Below, in pieces: positions 52,735 to 60,552 of a stretch of DNA of 64,000 nt. The notes under the pieces are model-generated. The model did no database searches, was not told the origin of the DNA, and saw only the letters and a program-made list of their open reading frames with translations. Origin of the DNA: Ruminococcus_G sp050944435 (GTDB lineage: Bacteria; Bacillota; Clostridia; Lachnospirales; Lachnospiraceae); assembly GCA_050944435.1 (NCBI GenBank), contig JBMNRB010000011.1, positions 1 through 64,000 on the forward strand, given 5' to 3'. Position 1 is the first letter of the stretch. Each line of letters starts with the position of its first letter. A program made the translations under genes and the position numbers.

Positions 52735-53886
52735 ATGAATATCTTACAAAAAATCTTTACAGACCATTATGAAGAAATTATATATACTCTCCATCCCAGA
52801 AAAACTGAGGTGGAAAATATCGATAAGATGCTAGGCTGCGGTGATCCCTCATTTGGCGGCGCTATGTATTCCTGCCCGCACTGCGGTAATTTCAAGTTCG
52901 TTCCTTTTCGTTGTCACAGCCGTTTTTGTCCTACCTGCGGAAATGAATATGCTATGGAACGCACCACCAGTATGTCTTTTAAACTCGTCAATGTCCAGCA
53001 CCGCCATTGCGTTTTTACCATTGATGAAAATCTCCGCGACTTTTTTCTTCAGGATAGATCCCTCTTGGACTGTCTCTTTCATTCCGTCTCCAGTGTAATA
53101 TCACGGATGTTTTTCAATCTGAACCATGCCAAAAATTTTACTCCCGGCTATATCATGGTCCTTCATACTTTTGGCCGCGATCTCAAATGGAATCCCCACA
53201 TTCACTGCCTCCTTTCCGAAGGCGGCTACAGTGACGATGGATTCTGGCGTCATGTAAAGCACTTTAACTACAACTATCTCCGTAACGCTTTCCGTACTGT
53301 TCTTCTCAATGAACTGGAAAACAGGATTGGACCTTCTTTCAAAAAAGTAAAAGCGAAATGTTACACCCAGCATAAACAGGGGTTCTATGTCTATGCCAAA
53401 CCGAATCTCTGCGATCCCAAAGTAGTGACTAAATACATCGGTCGCTATCTTGGCAGACCCGTCATCGCCACATCCAGGATTGACCGGTATGATGGGGATA
53501 CCGTTACTTTCCACTATAACCGCCACGAAGACGACCAGTATGTGGAGGAGACTTTGCCTGTCATGGATTTCATCAAACGGCTCATCCGTCACATCCCGGA
53601 AAAACATTTTAAAATGATCTGTTATGGAGGTCTGTATGCAAGACACCGTAAGATTGATTCAAAGCTGCATCGTGTCATTTCAAAAGAAAAGCACAAAATA
53701 TACCGCAGTTTCAACCAATGGAGGACCGCTATTTTCCTCTCCTTCGGCTATGACCCTCTGTATTGTCCTGAATGTAATCACAAAATGGAGTTCCTGGAAC
53801 TCTATTACAACCACAAGCGCATACCTCGCGAAGAAATGTACGAGAAAGCAATGTCCAAATCTCGTGGAAAGCGTTCCTCCGCATAA
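52735..53886 (+). CDS. IS91-family transposase (HUH type)
   Basis: 383-residue rolling-circle transposase. An N-terminal zinc-binding region (MYSCPHCGNF, RCHSRFCPTCG) is followed by the HUH motif in LKWNPHIHCLLSEGG and the catalytic tyrosines in TKYIGRYLGRPV. A lysine-rich C-terminus ends in KSRGKRSSA. No good ribosome binding site precedes the ATG at 52735; the frame extends upstream through the hairpins. Low expression is expected. Confidence 0.9.
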   Translation: MNILQKIFTDHYEEIIYTLHPRKTEVENIDKMLGCGDPSFGGAMYSCPHCGNFKFVPFRCHSRFCPTCGNEYAMERTTSMSFKLVNVQHRHCVFTIDENLRDFFLQDRSLLDCLFHSVSSVISRMFFNLNHAKNFTPGYIMVLHTFGRDLKWNPHIHCLLSEGGYSDDGFWRHVKHFNYNYLRNAFRTVLLNELENRIGPSFKKVKAKCYTQHKQGFYVYAKPNLCDPKVVTKYIGRYLGRPVIATSRIDRYDGDTVTFHYNRHEDDQYVEETLPVMDFIKRLIRHIPEKHFKMICYGGLYARHRKIDSKLHRVISKEKHKIYRSFNQWRTAIFLSFGYDPLYCPECNHKMEFLELYYNHKRIPREEMYEKAMSKSRGKRSSA

Positions 53887-53894
53887 AACTGTTG

Positions 53895-53903
53895 TGATAT
53901 AAT
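53895..53903 (+). promoter_or_regulatory. Extended -10 element before the IS passenger gene
   Basis: TG-A-TATAAT reads at 53895-53903, just after the transposase stop and 24 bp before the passenger ATG. No -35 hexamer is visible. It would let the passenger be transcribed on its own. Confidence 0.5.
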
Positions 53904-53926
53904 CCTTTCAAACGAGGATGTTTATC

Positions 53927-54103
53927 ATGAAACCAGATATCGAGGAACTGCGCAAAAAATACATAGAGAATCCACCCGAAGGAATGACGTCCGAGGACAT
54001 TCGCCATATGAGCGGGGATGACCTTCTGGATATGGATTATTTTCTGAATGAAGACGACCCTTTTGACGATTTGTTTGGAGAAGAAGGTTTTTATATCTTC
54101 TAA
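53927..54103 (+). CDS. Small acidic protein, IS passenger
   Basis: 58 residues, strongly acidic (DDLLDMDYFLNEDDPFDDLFGEE region) and without cysteine. The ATG follows GAGG by 9 bp and an extended -10 (TG-A-TATAAT, 53895-53903) lies upstream. I recall similar short proteins next to such transposases in Lachnospiraceae, but no function. An antitoxin-like or transposase-regulating role is speculation. Confidence 0.7.
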   Translation: MKPDIEELRKKYIENPPEGMTSEDIRHMSGDDLLDMDYFLNEDDPFDDLFGEEGFYIF

Positions 54104-54210
54104 ATCTAACCATCGTCTTATTGTCATATCCATTTCTCTGTTGATTTAACATATGTTCGACCAGCAGGGCTTCTTTTCCCTTATCCAAAATCGGAATTTC
54201 CTATAAAGCA

Positions 54211-54253
54211 AAAAGCCCTTGAAAACGCCCGTTTTACGGGATTTTCAAGGGCT
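54211..54253 (-). terminator. Terminator of rpsB-tsf
   Basis: Minus-strand AGCCCTTGAAAA / TTTTCAAGGGC stem with a nested ACGGG/CCCGT-type loop, followed by five U. It closes the ribosomal operon. Confidence 0.85.
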
Positions 54254-54277
54254 TCAAGCACCTTTGGTTTTAGGAAA

Positions 54278-55216
54278 TTACATTCCCATCTGTTTTGCTA
54301 CTTCTTCTGCGAAGTTTTCTTCTTTTTTCTCAATACCTTCTCCGGTTTCATAGCGAACAAAACCTTTGATATTGATCTTTGCACCATTGGCTTTGGCAAC
54401 TTCATCCACATACTTGGACACTGACTGTTTTCCATCCTCTGCTTTTACATAAACCTGATCCAGCAGACAGATTTCTTTCAGCTCTTTATTGATACGTCCA
54501 TTGATGATTCCCTCAATAACCTTCTCCGGTTTCTGAGATTCTTTGGGATCGTTTTTAATCTGAGCCATCAGAATTTCTTTTTCATGGGCAATATATTCTT
54601 CGCTGATTTCAGAACGGTTTGTATACTGAGGTCTCAGAGCAGCTACCTGCATAGCTACGTTTTTAGCCATCTCTTTTACTGCATCATTGACAACGTCTGT
54701 CTCCACATCAACGAGAACGCCGATCTTTCCGCCCATATGAGTATAAGCGGCAATCATTCCGTTTTCCTCTGTCACCTGAGCAAAACGACGAATATTCATA
54801 TTTTCGCCGATAGTAGCAATCTGATGAGCCAGAGCTTCTGATACTGTCTCGCTTGTATCGAATTTCCAGGGCTCTGCCAGGAACGCTTCGATATCTGCAG
54901 CAGAAGTTTCAAGAGCCTGCTCTGCCACCTGAGCTACATAAGTCTGGAATTTTTCGTTTTTAGCAACGAAGTCTGTCTCTGCGTTTACTTCCACTGCAAC
55001 CGCTTTTTTAGCATCGTCAGCCACTTTCAGCATAACGATACCTTCCGCTGCAATTCTTCCTGCTTTTTTCTGAGCAGTCGCCAGTCCCTTTTCTCTCAGG
55101 AACTCCATTGCTTTATCCATATCGCCGTCTGTCGCTGTAAGAGCTTTCTTACAGTCCATCATTCCGGCACCGCTGATTTCTCTTAATTCTTTAACCATTG
55201 CTGCTGTAATAGCCAT
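54278..55216 (-). CDS. tsf: Elongation factor Ts
   Basis: Nucleotide exchange factor for EF-Tu. The 312 residues begin with a UBA-like domain (VKELREISGAGMMDCKKAL) and carry the signature EVNAETDFVAKNEKFQ. Core dimerisation domain and C-terminal coil follow. GGAGG precedes the ATG; it lies 32 bp after rpsB in the standard rpsB-tsf order. Confidence 0.97.
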   Translation of the reverse strand: MAITAAMVKELREISGAGMMDCKKALTATDGDMDKAMEFLREKGLATAQKKAGRIAAEGIVMLKVADDAKKAVAVEVNAETDFVAKNEKFQTYVAQVAEQALETSAADIEAFLAEPWKFDTSETVSEALAHQIATIGENMNIRRFAQVTEENGMIAAYTHMGGKIGVLVDVETDVVNDAVKEMAKNVAMQVAALRPQYTNRSEISEEYIAHEKEILMAQIKNDPKESQKPEKVIEGIINGRINKELKEICLLDQVYVKAEDGKQSVSKYVDEVAKANGAKINIKGFVRYETGEGIEKKEENFAEEVAKQMGM

Positions 55217-55248
55217 GATGATTTTCCTCCTGAATTCCGAAATTTAAA

Positions 55249-56013
55249 TTATTCTTCCGTCTCTGCCTCTGCTGCTTCCGCTTCCTCTGCTTCTTCCATT
55301 ACCTCTTCCGGATATACGGCATCCTCAGCCTCACCCTGTTTTGCCTCGATAACGGCGTCAGCCATTTTTGAAACGATAAGTTTCACTGCGCGGATTGCAT
55401 CGTCATTTCCCGGAATTACATAATCCAGTTCTTCCGGATCACAGTTTGTATCGCAGATACCAATTAACGGAATACCCAGTGTATGTGCTTCCTGTACGCA
55501 GATTCTTTCTTTCTTGGGATCTACAATAAAGATTGCGTCCGGGATTTTCTTCATTTCTTTGATTCCGCCCAGGTTTTTCTGAAGCTTGGTCATTTCTTTT
55601 CTCAGCTCAATAACTTCTTTTTTCGGAAGCACGTCAAAAGTTCCGTCTTCTTCCATTGCCTCAATTTCTTTCAGTCTCTGAATTCTGCTCTGAATAGTTT
55701 TAAAGTTGGTCAGCATACCGCCCAGCCATCTTTCATTCACATAGAACATTCCGCAGCGCTCTGCTTCCGTTTTGATTGCATCCTGAGCCTGTTTTTTTGT
55801 TCCTACAAAAAGAATGCTTCCGCCTTCTGCAACAATATCAGAAACTGCTTTATATGCATCGTCAACCATTCCTACTGATTTCTGAAGGTCGATGATATAA
55901 ATACCATTTCTTTCTGTGTAAATGTACTCAGCCATTTTCGGATTCCATCTTCTTGTCTGATGTCCGAAATGCACACCGGCTTCCAAAAGTTGTTTCATTG
56001 AAATTACGCTCAT
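55249..56013 (-). CDS. rpsB: 30S ribosomal protein S2
   Basis: Small-subunit protein, 254 residues. VHFGHQTRRWNPKMAEYIYTERNGI and NERWLGGMLTNFKTI are highly conserved. A Glu/Ala-rich acidic tail of about 30 residues extends the C-terminus, as in related Clostridia. AAGGAG precedes the ATG. The 5' leader is structured and may mediate feedback. Confidence 0.97.
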   Translation of the reverse strand: MSVISMKQLLEAGVHFGHQTRRWNPKMAEYIYTERNGIYIIDLQKSVGMVDDAYKAVSDIVAEGGSILFVGTKKQAQDAIKTEAERCGMFYVNERWLGGMLTNFKTIQSRIQRLKEIEAMEEDGTFDVLPKKEVIELRKEMTKLQKNLGGIKEMKKIPDAIFIVDPKKERICVQEAHTLGIPLIGICDTNCDPEELDYVIPGNDDAIRAVKLIVSKMADAVIEAKQGEAEDAVYPEEVMEEAEEAEAAEAETEE

Positions 56014-56118
56014 TTTCTTATCTCCTTTTTGGTTTGTTCCTCCGCATGCTTCGACGTTTTCCTGTGACCCGTACTCCGGGCACCATACAGGTTACCCACA
56101 TGCGTGTTTTTTCGCGAC
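56014..56118 (-). ncRNA. Structured rpsB mRNA leader
   Basis: The minus-strand leader of about 110 nt has nested complementary arms: outer GCATG / CATGC, middle ACCTGT / ACAGG and inner CCCG / CGGG hairpins. Such leaders are bound by free S2 in other bacteria to repress rpsB-tsf; here that is inferred from structure and place. Confidence 0.5.
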
Positions 56119-56124
56119 TTTATG

Positions 56125-56153
56125 ATTATAGCATGGAAAAATAGCGGATTCAA
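56125..56153 (-). promoter_or_regulatory. Promoter of rpsB-tsf
   Basis: Minus-strand TTGAAT (56148-56153), 17-bp spacer, TATAAT (56125-56130). Confidence 0.85.
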
Positions 56154-56192
56154 GCACTTTTCCCTATTTTACGCAAACTTTTCTTCCTTTTT

Positions 56193-58085
56193 TCACGGCG
56201 CAGCCGGCTGCAGCAGAATCTCATGGGTTCCTGATGCAAAAGGCGCCAGCCAATACAACGTACTGATAACCCGAATTCCCTCCGGTGTTTTGTAAAATCC
56301 CACCTCGTTGAAATCCGCCGAAACATCACTGACCGCACCTTCGAAAAATTCGCCGGGATTTGCAGCGATTAACTGGTTAAATCCGTCATTTACCATCTGC
56401 TGGGCCGCAGCTGTGTCTGTATTCAGCAGTTCCGGCAGAGTGTACATGTGATCGCTGTTCAAGTCTATCGTCTCTCCGAACTCCCGGGTCATTCCGTGAG
56501 CGCCTCCGTAGTATTCATCACTCAAAAAACGTATGGACACCACGGCCCCTTCCTGATAGACGATCTCTGCTTCCTGCTTTGCCCATGCATTCGTTATTCC
56601 ATCCGCTATCATATCATCCTGACTTTTCTGCACATCAGCAGCCATCTGCTCAAAATGAGTATTCCACTGATCCACAGTGGAAGAAGACGGTGAAAACTGG
56701 GGGTACTGAATATCCCCGTTTCCCTGATAGGTTACGATTTCCGCCTGATAGCTTTCCTCCTGGGAAGTTCCAGCCGTCTCTTCTGTCTTTTGAAAATCCG
56801 TAATCGTCACATTTACCGGGCCGAGCGGTTCCGCCGCGCCTGCCTGAAGCCATTCCTGTGTTTGCAATGGAGTAATTTCCGTACTTTTTTCTATCCGCAG
56901 CAGTTTTCGCAAACCGTCGTCCTGCTCCGTCAGCGGCGCATCCCATCCCAGGCGATCGGGATACAGTTCCAGCTCATGAACGCTGTTTATAAAATTCAAA
57001 ATCGCCTGACGCCCTTCTTCGTATCCTTCCGGATTGTACGTATCGTCCATCTCAAAGCAGGCATGGGTTATATCGTCAGAACCAGCCATATTAATCTCCT
57101 CTCCTATCTGACTGAACGTCTGATTCCGGTAATCCACCTGGCGAAGCCTCCATGAAACCCCATCAGCCAAGTGCTGCGCCAGCGACGTATCTTCCAGGAA
57201 TATTCCCACGTGATCTTCATACTGCTTTGCAAAAAATTCAATACGTGCCGGACAGTAAGAAGCGTTTAAGTCGGCCTCAAGGCTGGTCTGCGCCGCTTTC
57301 TCCCAGACTCCCTCTTGGTTTTCTTCCAGCATATAGAAAACAAAAGTTCTGGAATATGGCCACTGGCCCTGCTGATTGGAAAGTACAAGGGCAAGAATTT
57401 CATCCTTTCTATCCTGATCATAATCATACCTGTCGGCGCACAGGATACCCTCTTCCTCCATACCGTTCATCATATAATAAATATCTTCACGGGCAAATTC
57501 CATAGTATAAGTATTATCCGATAAATACGGGTATCCCAATACTTCCATGGAAACTGTCAGGGGATCTTCCTGATTTTCTTCCTGCGTCTCCTCTTCTTTG
57601 ACAGAAATCAGTTCCTGCACCTCTGTCAGCCTGCGTTCTATCGCCTGGACTTTCTCTGTCTCCTTTTCCGGAATAACCTCCAGGGCATCTGTCAGAACTT
57701 TCTTTGCCTCATCATACCGGTTTGTTTCCACCAGCACCGCAGACAACTGAATATACGGCTGGGCCTGCCGGGGATTGATGTCAATCGCTTCCCGGAAGCA
57801 AATTTCTGCATCCTCGTAATTCAGCTCCGCCAGATATTGTTTTCCCAAAGTCAACTGCTGGGTATACTGCTCCTGCTGTGCAACCTTTCTCCAGACAACA
57901 ACGGCAATCACTGCAAGGATAACCGCCATCGCTGCAATGATCACCGCCCATATAGCTTTTCTTTTCTTGTTGTCCGGACTGCTGTCTTTCCTTGGATGTT
58001 GTGGAGCCGCATACAGCGCATTGCCGCAATTTTCGCAGTAACGACTGCTTTCATCATTGTATGCACCGCAACGTCCGCAATACAT
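56193..58085 (-). CDS. Zinc-ribbon, TPR and RsiV-like-domain membrane protein
   Basis: 630 residues. N-terminal double zinc ribbon (CGRCGAYNDES-x-YCENCG), one transmembrane helix (AIWAVIIAAMAVILAVIAVV, about 45-65), TPR repeats (YLAELNYEDAEICFREAIDI), then a long extracellular part ending in a DUF3298/RsiV-like domain (SDEYYGGAHGMTREFGETIDL). The start follows GGAGG by 8 bp. Likely a surface or stress-related protein; no function known. Next to a second zinc-ribbon membrane protein. Confidence 0.75.
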   Translation of the reverse strand: MYCGRCGAYNDESSRYCENCGNALYAAPQHPRKDSSPDNKKRKAIWAVIIAAMAVILAVIAVVVWRKVAQQEQYTQQLTLGKQYLAELNYEDAEICFREAIDINPRQAQPYIQLSAVLVETNRYDEAKKVLTDALEVIPEKETEKVQAIERRLTEVQELISVKEEETQEENQEDPLTVSMEVLGYPYLSDNTYTMEFAREDIYYMMNGMEEEGILCADRYDYDQDRKDEILALVLSNQQGQWPYSRTFVFYMLEENQEGVWEKAAQTSLEADLNASYCPARIEFFAKQYEDHVGIFLEDTSLAQHLADGVSWRLRQVDYRNQTFSQIGEEINMAGSDDITHACFEMDDTYNPEGYEEGRQAILNFINSVHELELYPDRLGWDAPLTEQDDGLRKLLRIEKSTEITPLQTQEWLQAGAAEPLGPVNVTITDFQKTEETAGTSQEESYQAEIVTYQGNGDIQYPQFSPSSSTVDQWNTHFEQMAADVQKSQDDMIADGITNAWAKQEAEIVYQEGAVVSIRFLSDEYYGGAHGMTREFGETIDLNSDHMYTLPELLNTDTAAAQQMVNDGFNQLIAANPGEFFEGAVSDVSADFNEVGFYKTPEGIRVISTLYWLAPFASGTHEILLQPAAP

Positions 58086-58099
58086 TTTCTCTTCCTCCA

Positions 58100-58963
58100 T
58101 CAATTATATCCATGTGCTGCTTCATAATCGGAAATCAGCTTTGCGTTCCTAAGTTCTGTTTTCGTCAAAAGCTGATTATCGTCAAAACTGGCTGCCGGAA
58201 TACTGGGTACATACCAGCTTTTTCCTCTGAAATAAGAATCCAGCGCCTCGTCTTCAAACATCCGCCCATGTCTTGCATAAATTTCATTTCTGGCAACCCG
58301 AAGTTCCCATTCGCTCAAACCTGCCAAATCTGCATTGGTCAGTTCCCGGGTAGAGCTGTCCGGAATCACATAATCACTGCTTGCAGGCGCTGCCGTCGGC
58401 GCCTGTGTGGGTACCGGCGTCACCGTAGGCACGGCAGTAACTGCCGGCGTGGGAATAGGAGTTGATGTTGGTTCCGCTGTGGGCGCTTCCGAAGGCGTCA
58501 CTGTCACTTCTTCTTCCGTCTCACTTTCCAGGTCCGGATTTATTTCTTCTGCCGTCGCCTCTTTCGCTTCCACCGTCACATCTTCTTCATTATTTAAATT
58601 TATTAAAGTCATTACTCCCCAGATGATGCCGACGACAAGAACCGCTGTGATAACGCCCAGAAAAATGTACAGTATCTTATCTTTTCCGTCGTTTCCCGAA
58701 CCATGATGCTGATTTCCATGATTTGACTGATAAAATTGTTCATCAGGACGGTATCTGTTCCCCTGCTGCCGGCTTCTCTGCTGATTCTGCCAGGAAACAT
58801 TATCGGACTGACGCCGGTCTTGTTTTTCCTGTACATATTCTCTGTGAGACTGACCGGAATTATACCCCATTCTGACCGTGGCATCATCCTCCACTTTCGC
58901 GCCGCATTCCGGACAGTAGACATCCTCCGGGCTCAACTGCGCCCCGCATTTTTCACAATACAT
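58100..58963 (-). CDS. Zinc-ribbon membrane protein with YARHG domain
   Basis: About 287 residues: an N-terminal zinc ribbon (MYCEKCGAQLS, VYCPECGA), a glutamine-rich segment, a transmembrane helix (ILYIFLGVITAVLVVGIIWGV), a Glu- and Pro/Thr-rich spacer and a C-terminal YARHG domain (VARNEIYARHGRMF, SYFRGKSWY). An ATG three codons earlier (58972) sits too close to GGAGG. Cell-surface protein of unknown function, paired with the gene downstream by a similar layout. Confidence 0.75.
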   Translation of the reverse strand: MYCEKCGAQLSPEDVYCPECGAKVEDDATVRMGYNSGQSHREYVQEKQDRRQSDNVSWQNQQRSRQQGNRYRPDEQFYQSNHGNQHHGSGNDGKDKILYIFLGVITAVLVVGIIWGVMTLINLNNEEDVTVEAKEATAEEINPDLESETEEEVTVTPSEAPTAEPTSTPIPTPAVTAVPTVTPVPTQAPTAAPASSDYVIPDSSTRELTNADLAGLSEWELRVARNEIYARHGRMFEDEALDSYFRGKSWYVPSIPAASFDDNQLLTKTELRNAKLISDYEAAHGYN

Positions 58964-58968
58964 GACTT

Positions 58969-60534
58969 TCATTTCCTCCCATCATCCGTTAACTTTTTCC
59001 CCGTCATAATATAAACGCCGCTCATCAGCGCCAAAACTACAAAGCATCCCAGCATTGCATAATAGGCCGCTTCATTTTTCGATATCAGGATCTGTGTAAG
59101 GGCGCTGCCCAAAACAGACCAGAGATTGGCCGCCATATGTGCAGCAATAACCACTTTCAGAGAATTGGTTCTGCACATAATCATGCCGAAGGCCAGACCG
59201 AGAAGTCCGGCATAGACAAACTGCACTACATTTCCATGGTAAAGTCCAAATATTAAAGCCGAAAGTACAACTGCCCAGACATTTCCCAGATAATCCTGAA
59301 TTCTTTTCAGCACTAGCCCCCTAAACAGCAGTTCTTCCACCACCGGAGCCGCCACTCCCACCACCAGAATCATCAGAAAAATGCTCTGATTGCTGAACGC
59401 CGTCTCCTGTATCTGAGAATATCCTGGAAACAGTTTGTCCAGTCCGCTGTAAAAAATCAATTCATTCAGCACGTGACTGGCCGTAATGGCGAAAACAACA
59501 GTCATAAAATAAATGCCTGCTTTTTTCCCCCTGCGATTATTCTCCGGCCTGCCCAGCACCTGCATCTTTCTCAGCCTGCAGTCCCGCCGATACAGAAAAG
59601 ACAATGGAATAAGCGCCAGCACATTGGAAATTCCTGTAATCAGCACCGCCTGTTCCATGATAAGGTCGTTAACCGCCTCAAAATCCATGCCGCCCTGCCG
59701 CATCATATACCAGCTGAACAAAAGAATCGCCGCAATCTGTGTCACCACAAAAGATACGCCGTAGTGGATGCCTATGGGATAAAGCACGCGCCATATTTTT
59801 CTCAGGGGACTGTGAAGCGTTTTTTCCGGAAGGGGGGCGTCTGTTATCCCCTCTTCTTGGCTCTCTTCACTTTGCCCTGTTCTGTATCGGTCGGATAGGA
59901 TCTTAAGCTCTTCCACAGAATTTGCAATATAAATAGCCCCCGCCTTGGCCAGCTCTGATGATCCTCCATATCCATAGGCCGCTCCGATGCACTGAATGCC
60001 GCATTGGAGAGCTCCTTTCACATCATGAGAACGGTCCCCCACCATCAGCACATCTTCACGGCTGTCTGTGGCCTGAAGCCTCTCCAGCGCCTCTTCAATT
60101 ACTTCTGCCTTCTTTGTCCGGCTGCCGTCCATATTGGCGCCTACTATCTCGTCAAAATACTGATCAATCTGAAAGTATTCCAGAATCCGCCGAACGTATA
60201 TTTCAGGTTTCGAAGATGCCACACACAGTATCTTCTTTTCCTCTTTCAACATTTCCAGCAGCTCTAAAATTCCATCGTAAAGCTTATTTTCATAAATACC
60301 AGTCTTGGCATAACGTTCCCGATACACGGCCACCGCCGTCTCCGCCTGCCGTTCCGGCATATGACAGTATTTCATAAACTGTTCCTTTAACGGCGGTCCC
60401 ACGAAACATTTTAATTTTTCCAAATCTGGTTCATCCACGCCGAAATGCTGCAGAGCATACTGAACACTTTTTGTAATGCCTTCCGCTGAATCTGTCAGTG
60501 TACCGTCCAGATCAAATAAAATTATCTGTGACAT
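58969..60534 (-). CDS. HAD phosphatase - CPBP protease fusion
   Basis: 521 residues. The first 215 are a phosphoglycolate-phosphatase-like HAD domain (IILFDLDGTLTDS, VASSKPEIYVRRIL, LMVGDRSHDVKGA). From about residue 245 a membrane part of seven or eight helices follows, with the CPBP/Abi motifs EELLFRGLVLKRIQ and FGLYHGN, then AAHMAANL. No stop or frameshift separates them. The combination is unusual; both active sites look intact. Confidence 0.8.
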   Translation of the reverse strand: MSQIILFDLDGTLTDSAEGITKSVQYALQHFGVDEPDLEKLKCFVGPPLKEQFMKYCHMPERQAETAVAVYRERYAKTGIYENKLYDGILELLEMLKEEKKILCVASSKPEIYVRRILEYFQIDQYFDEIVGANMDGSRTKKAEVIEEALERLQATDSREDVLMVGDRSHDVKGALQCGIQCIGAAYGYGGSSELAKAGAIYIANSVEELKILSDRYRTGQSEESQEEGITDAPLPEKTLHSPLRKIWRVLYPIGIHYGVSFVVTQIAAILLFSWYMMRQGGMDFEAVNDLIMEQAVLITGISNVLALIPLSFLYRRDCRLRKMQVLGRPENNRRGKKAGIYFMTVVFAITASHVLNELIFYSGLDKLFPGYSQIQETAFSNQSIFLMILVVGVAAPVVEELLFRGLVLKRIQDYLGNVWAVVLSALIFGLYHGNVVQFVYAGLLGLAFGMIMCRTNSLKVVIAAHMAANLWSVLGSALTQILISKNEAAYYAMLGCFVVLALMSGVYIMTGKKLTDDGRK

Positions 60535-60552
60535 ATATCTGTCTTCCTTTGC

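Larger units (their letters stand above)
52620..54110 (+). mobile_element. IS91-like insertion element
   Basis: Unit made of left-end hairpins (52647-52701), an HUH/Y2-type transposase gene and a small acidic passenger gene. CAAG, a target motif of IS91-type elements, directly precedes the presumed left boundary at about 52620. The right end is not clearly marked. No terminal inverted repeats or target duplication are expected for this rolling-circle family and none were seen. Confidence 0.7.
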
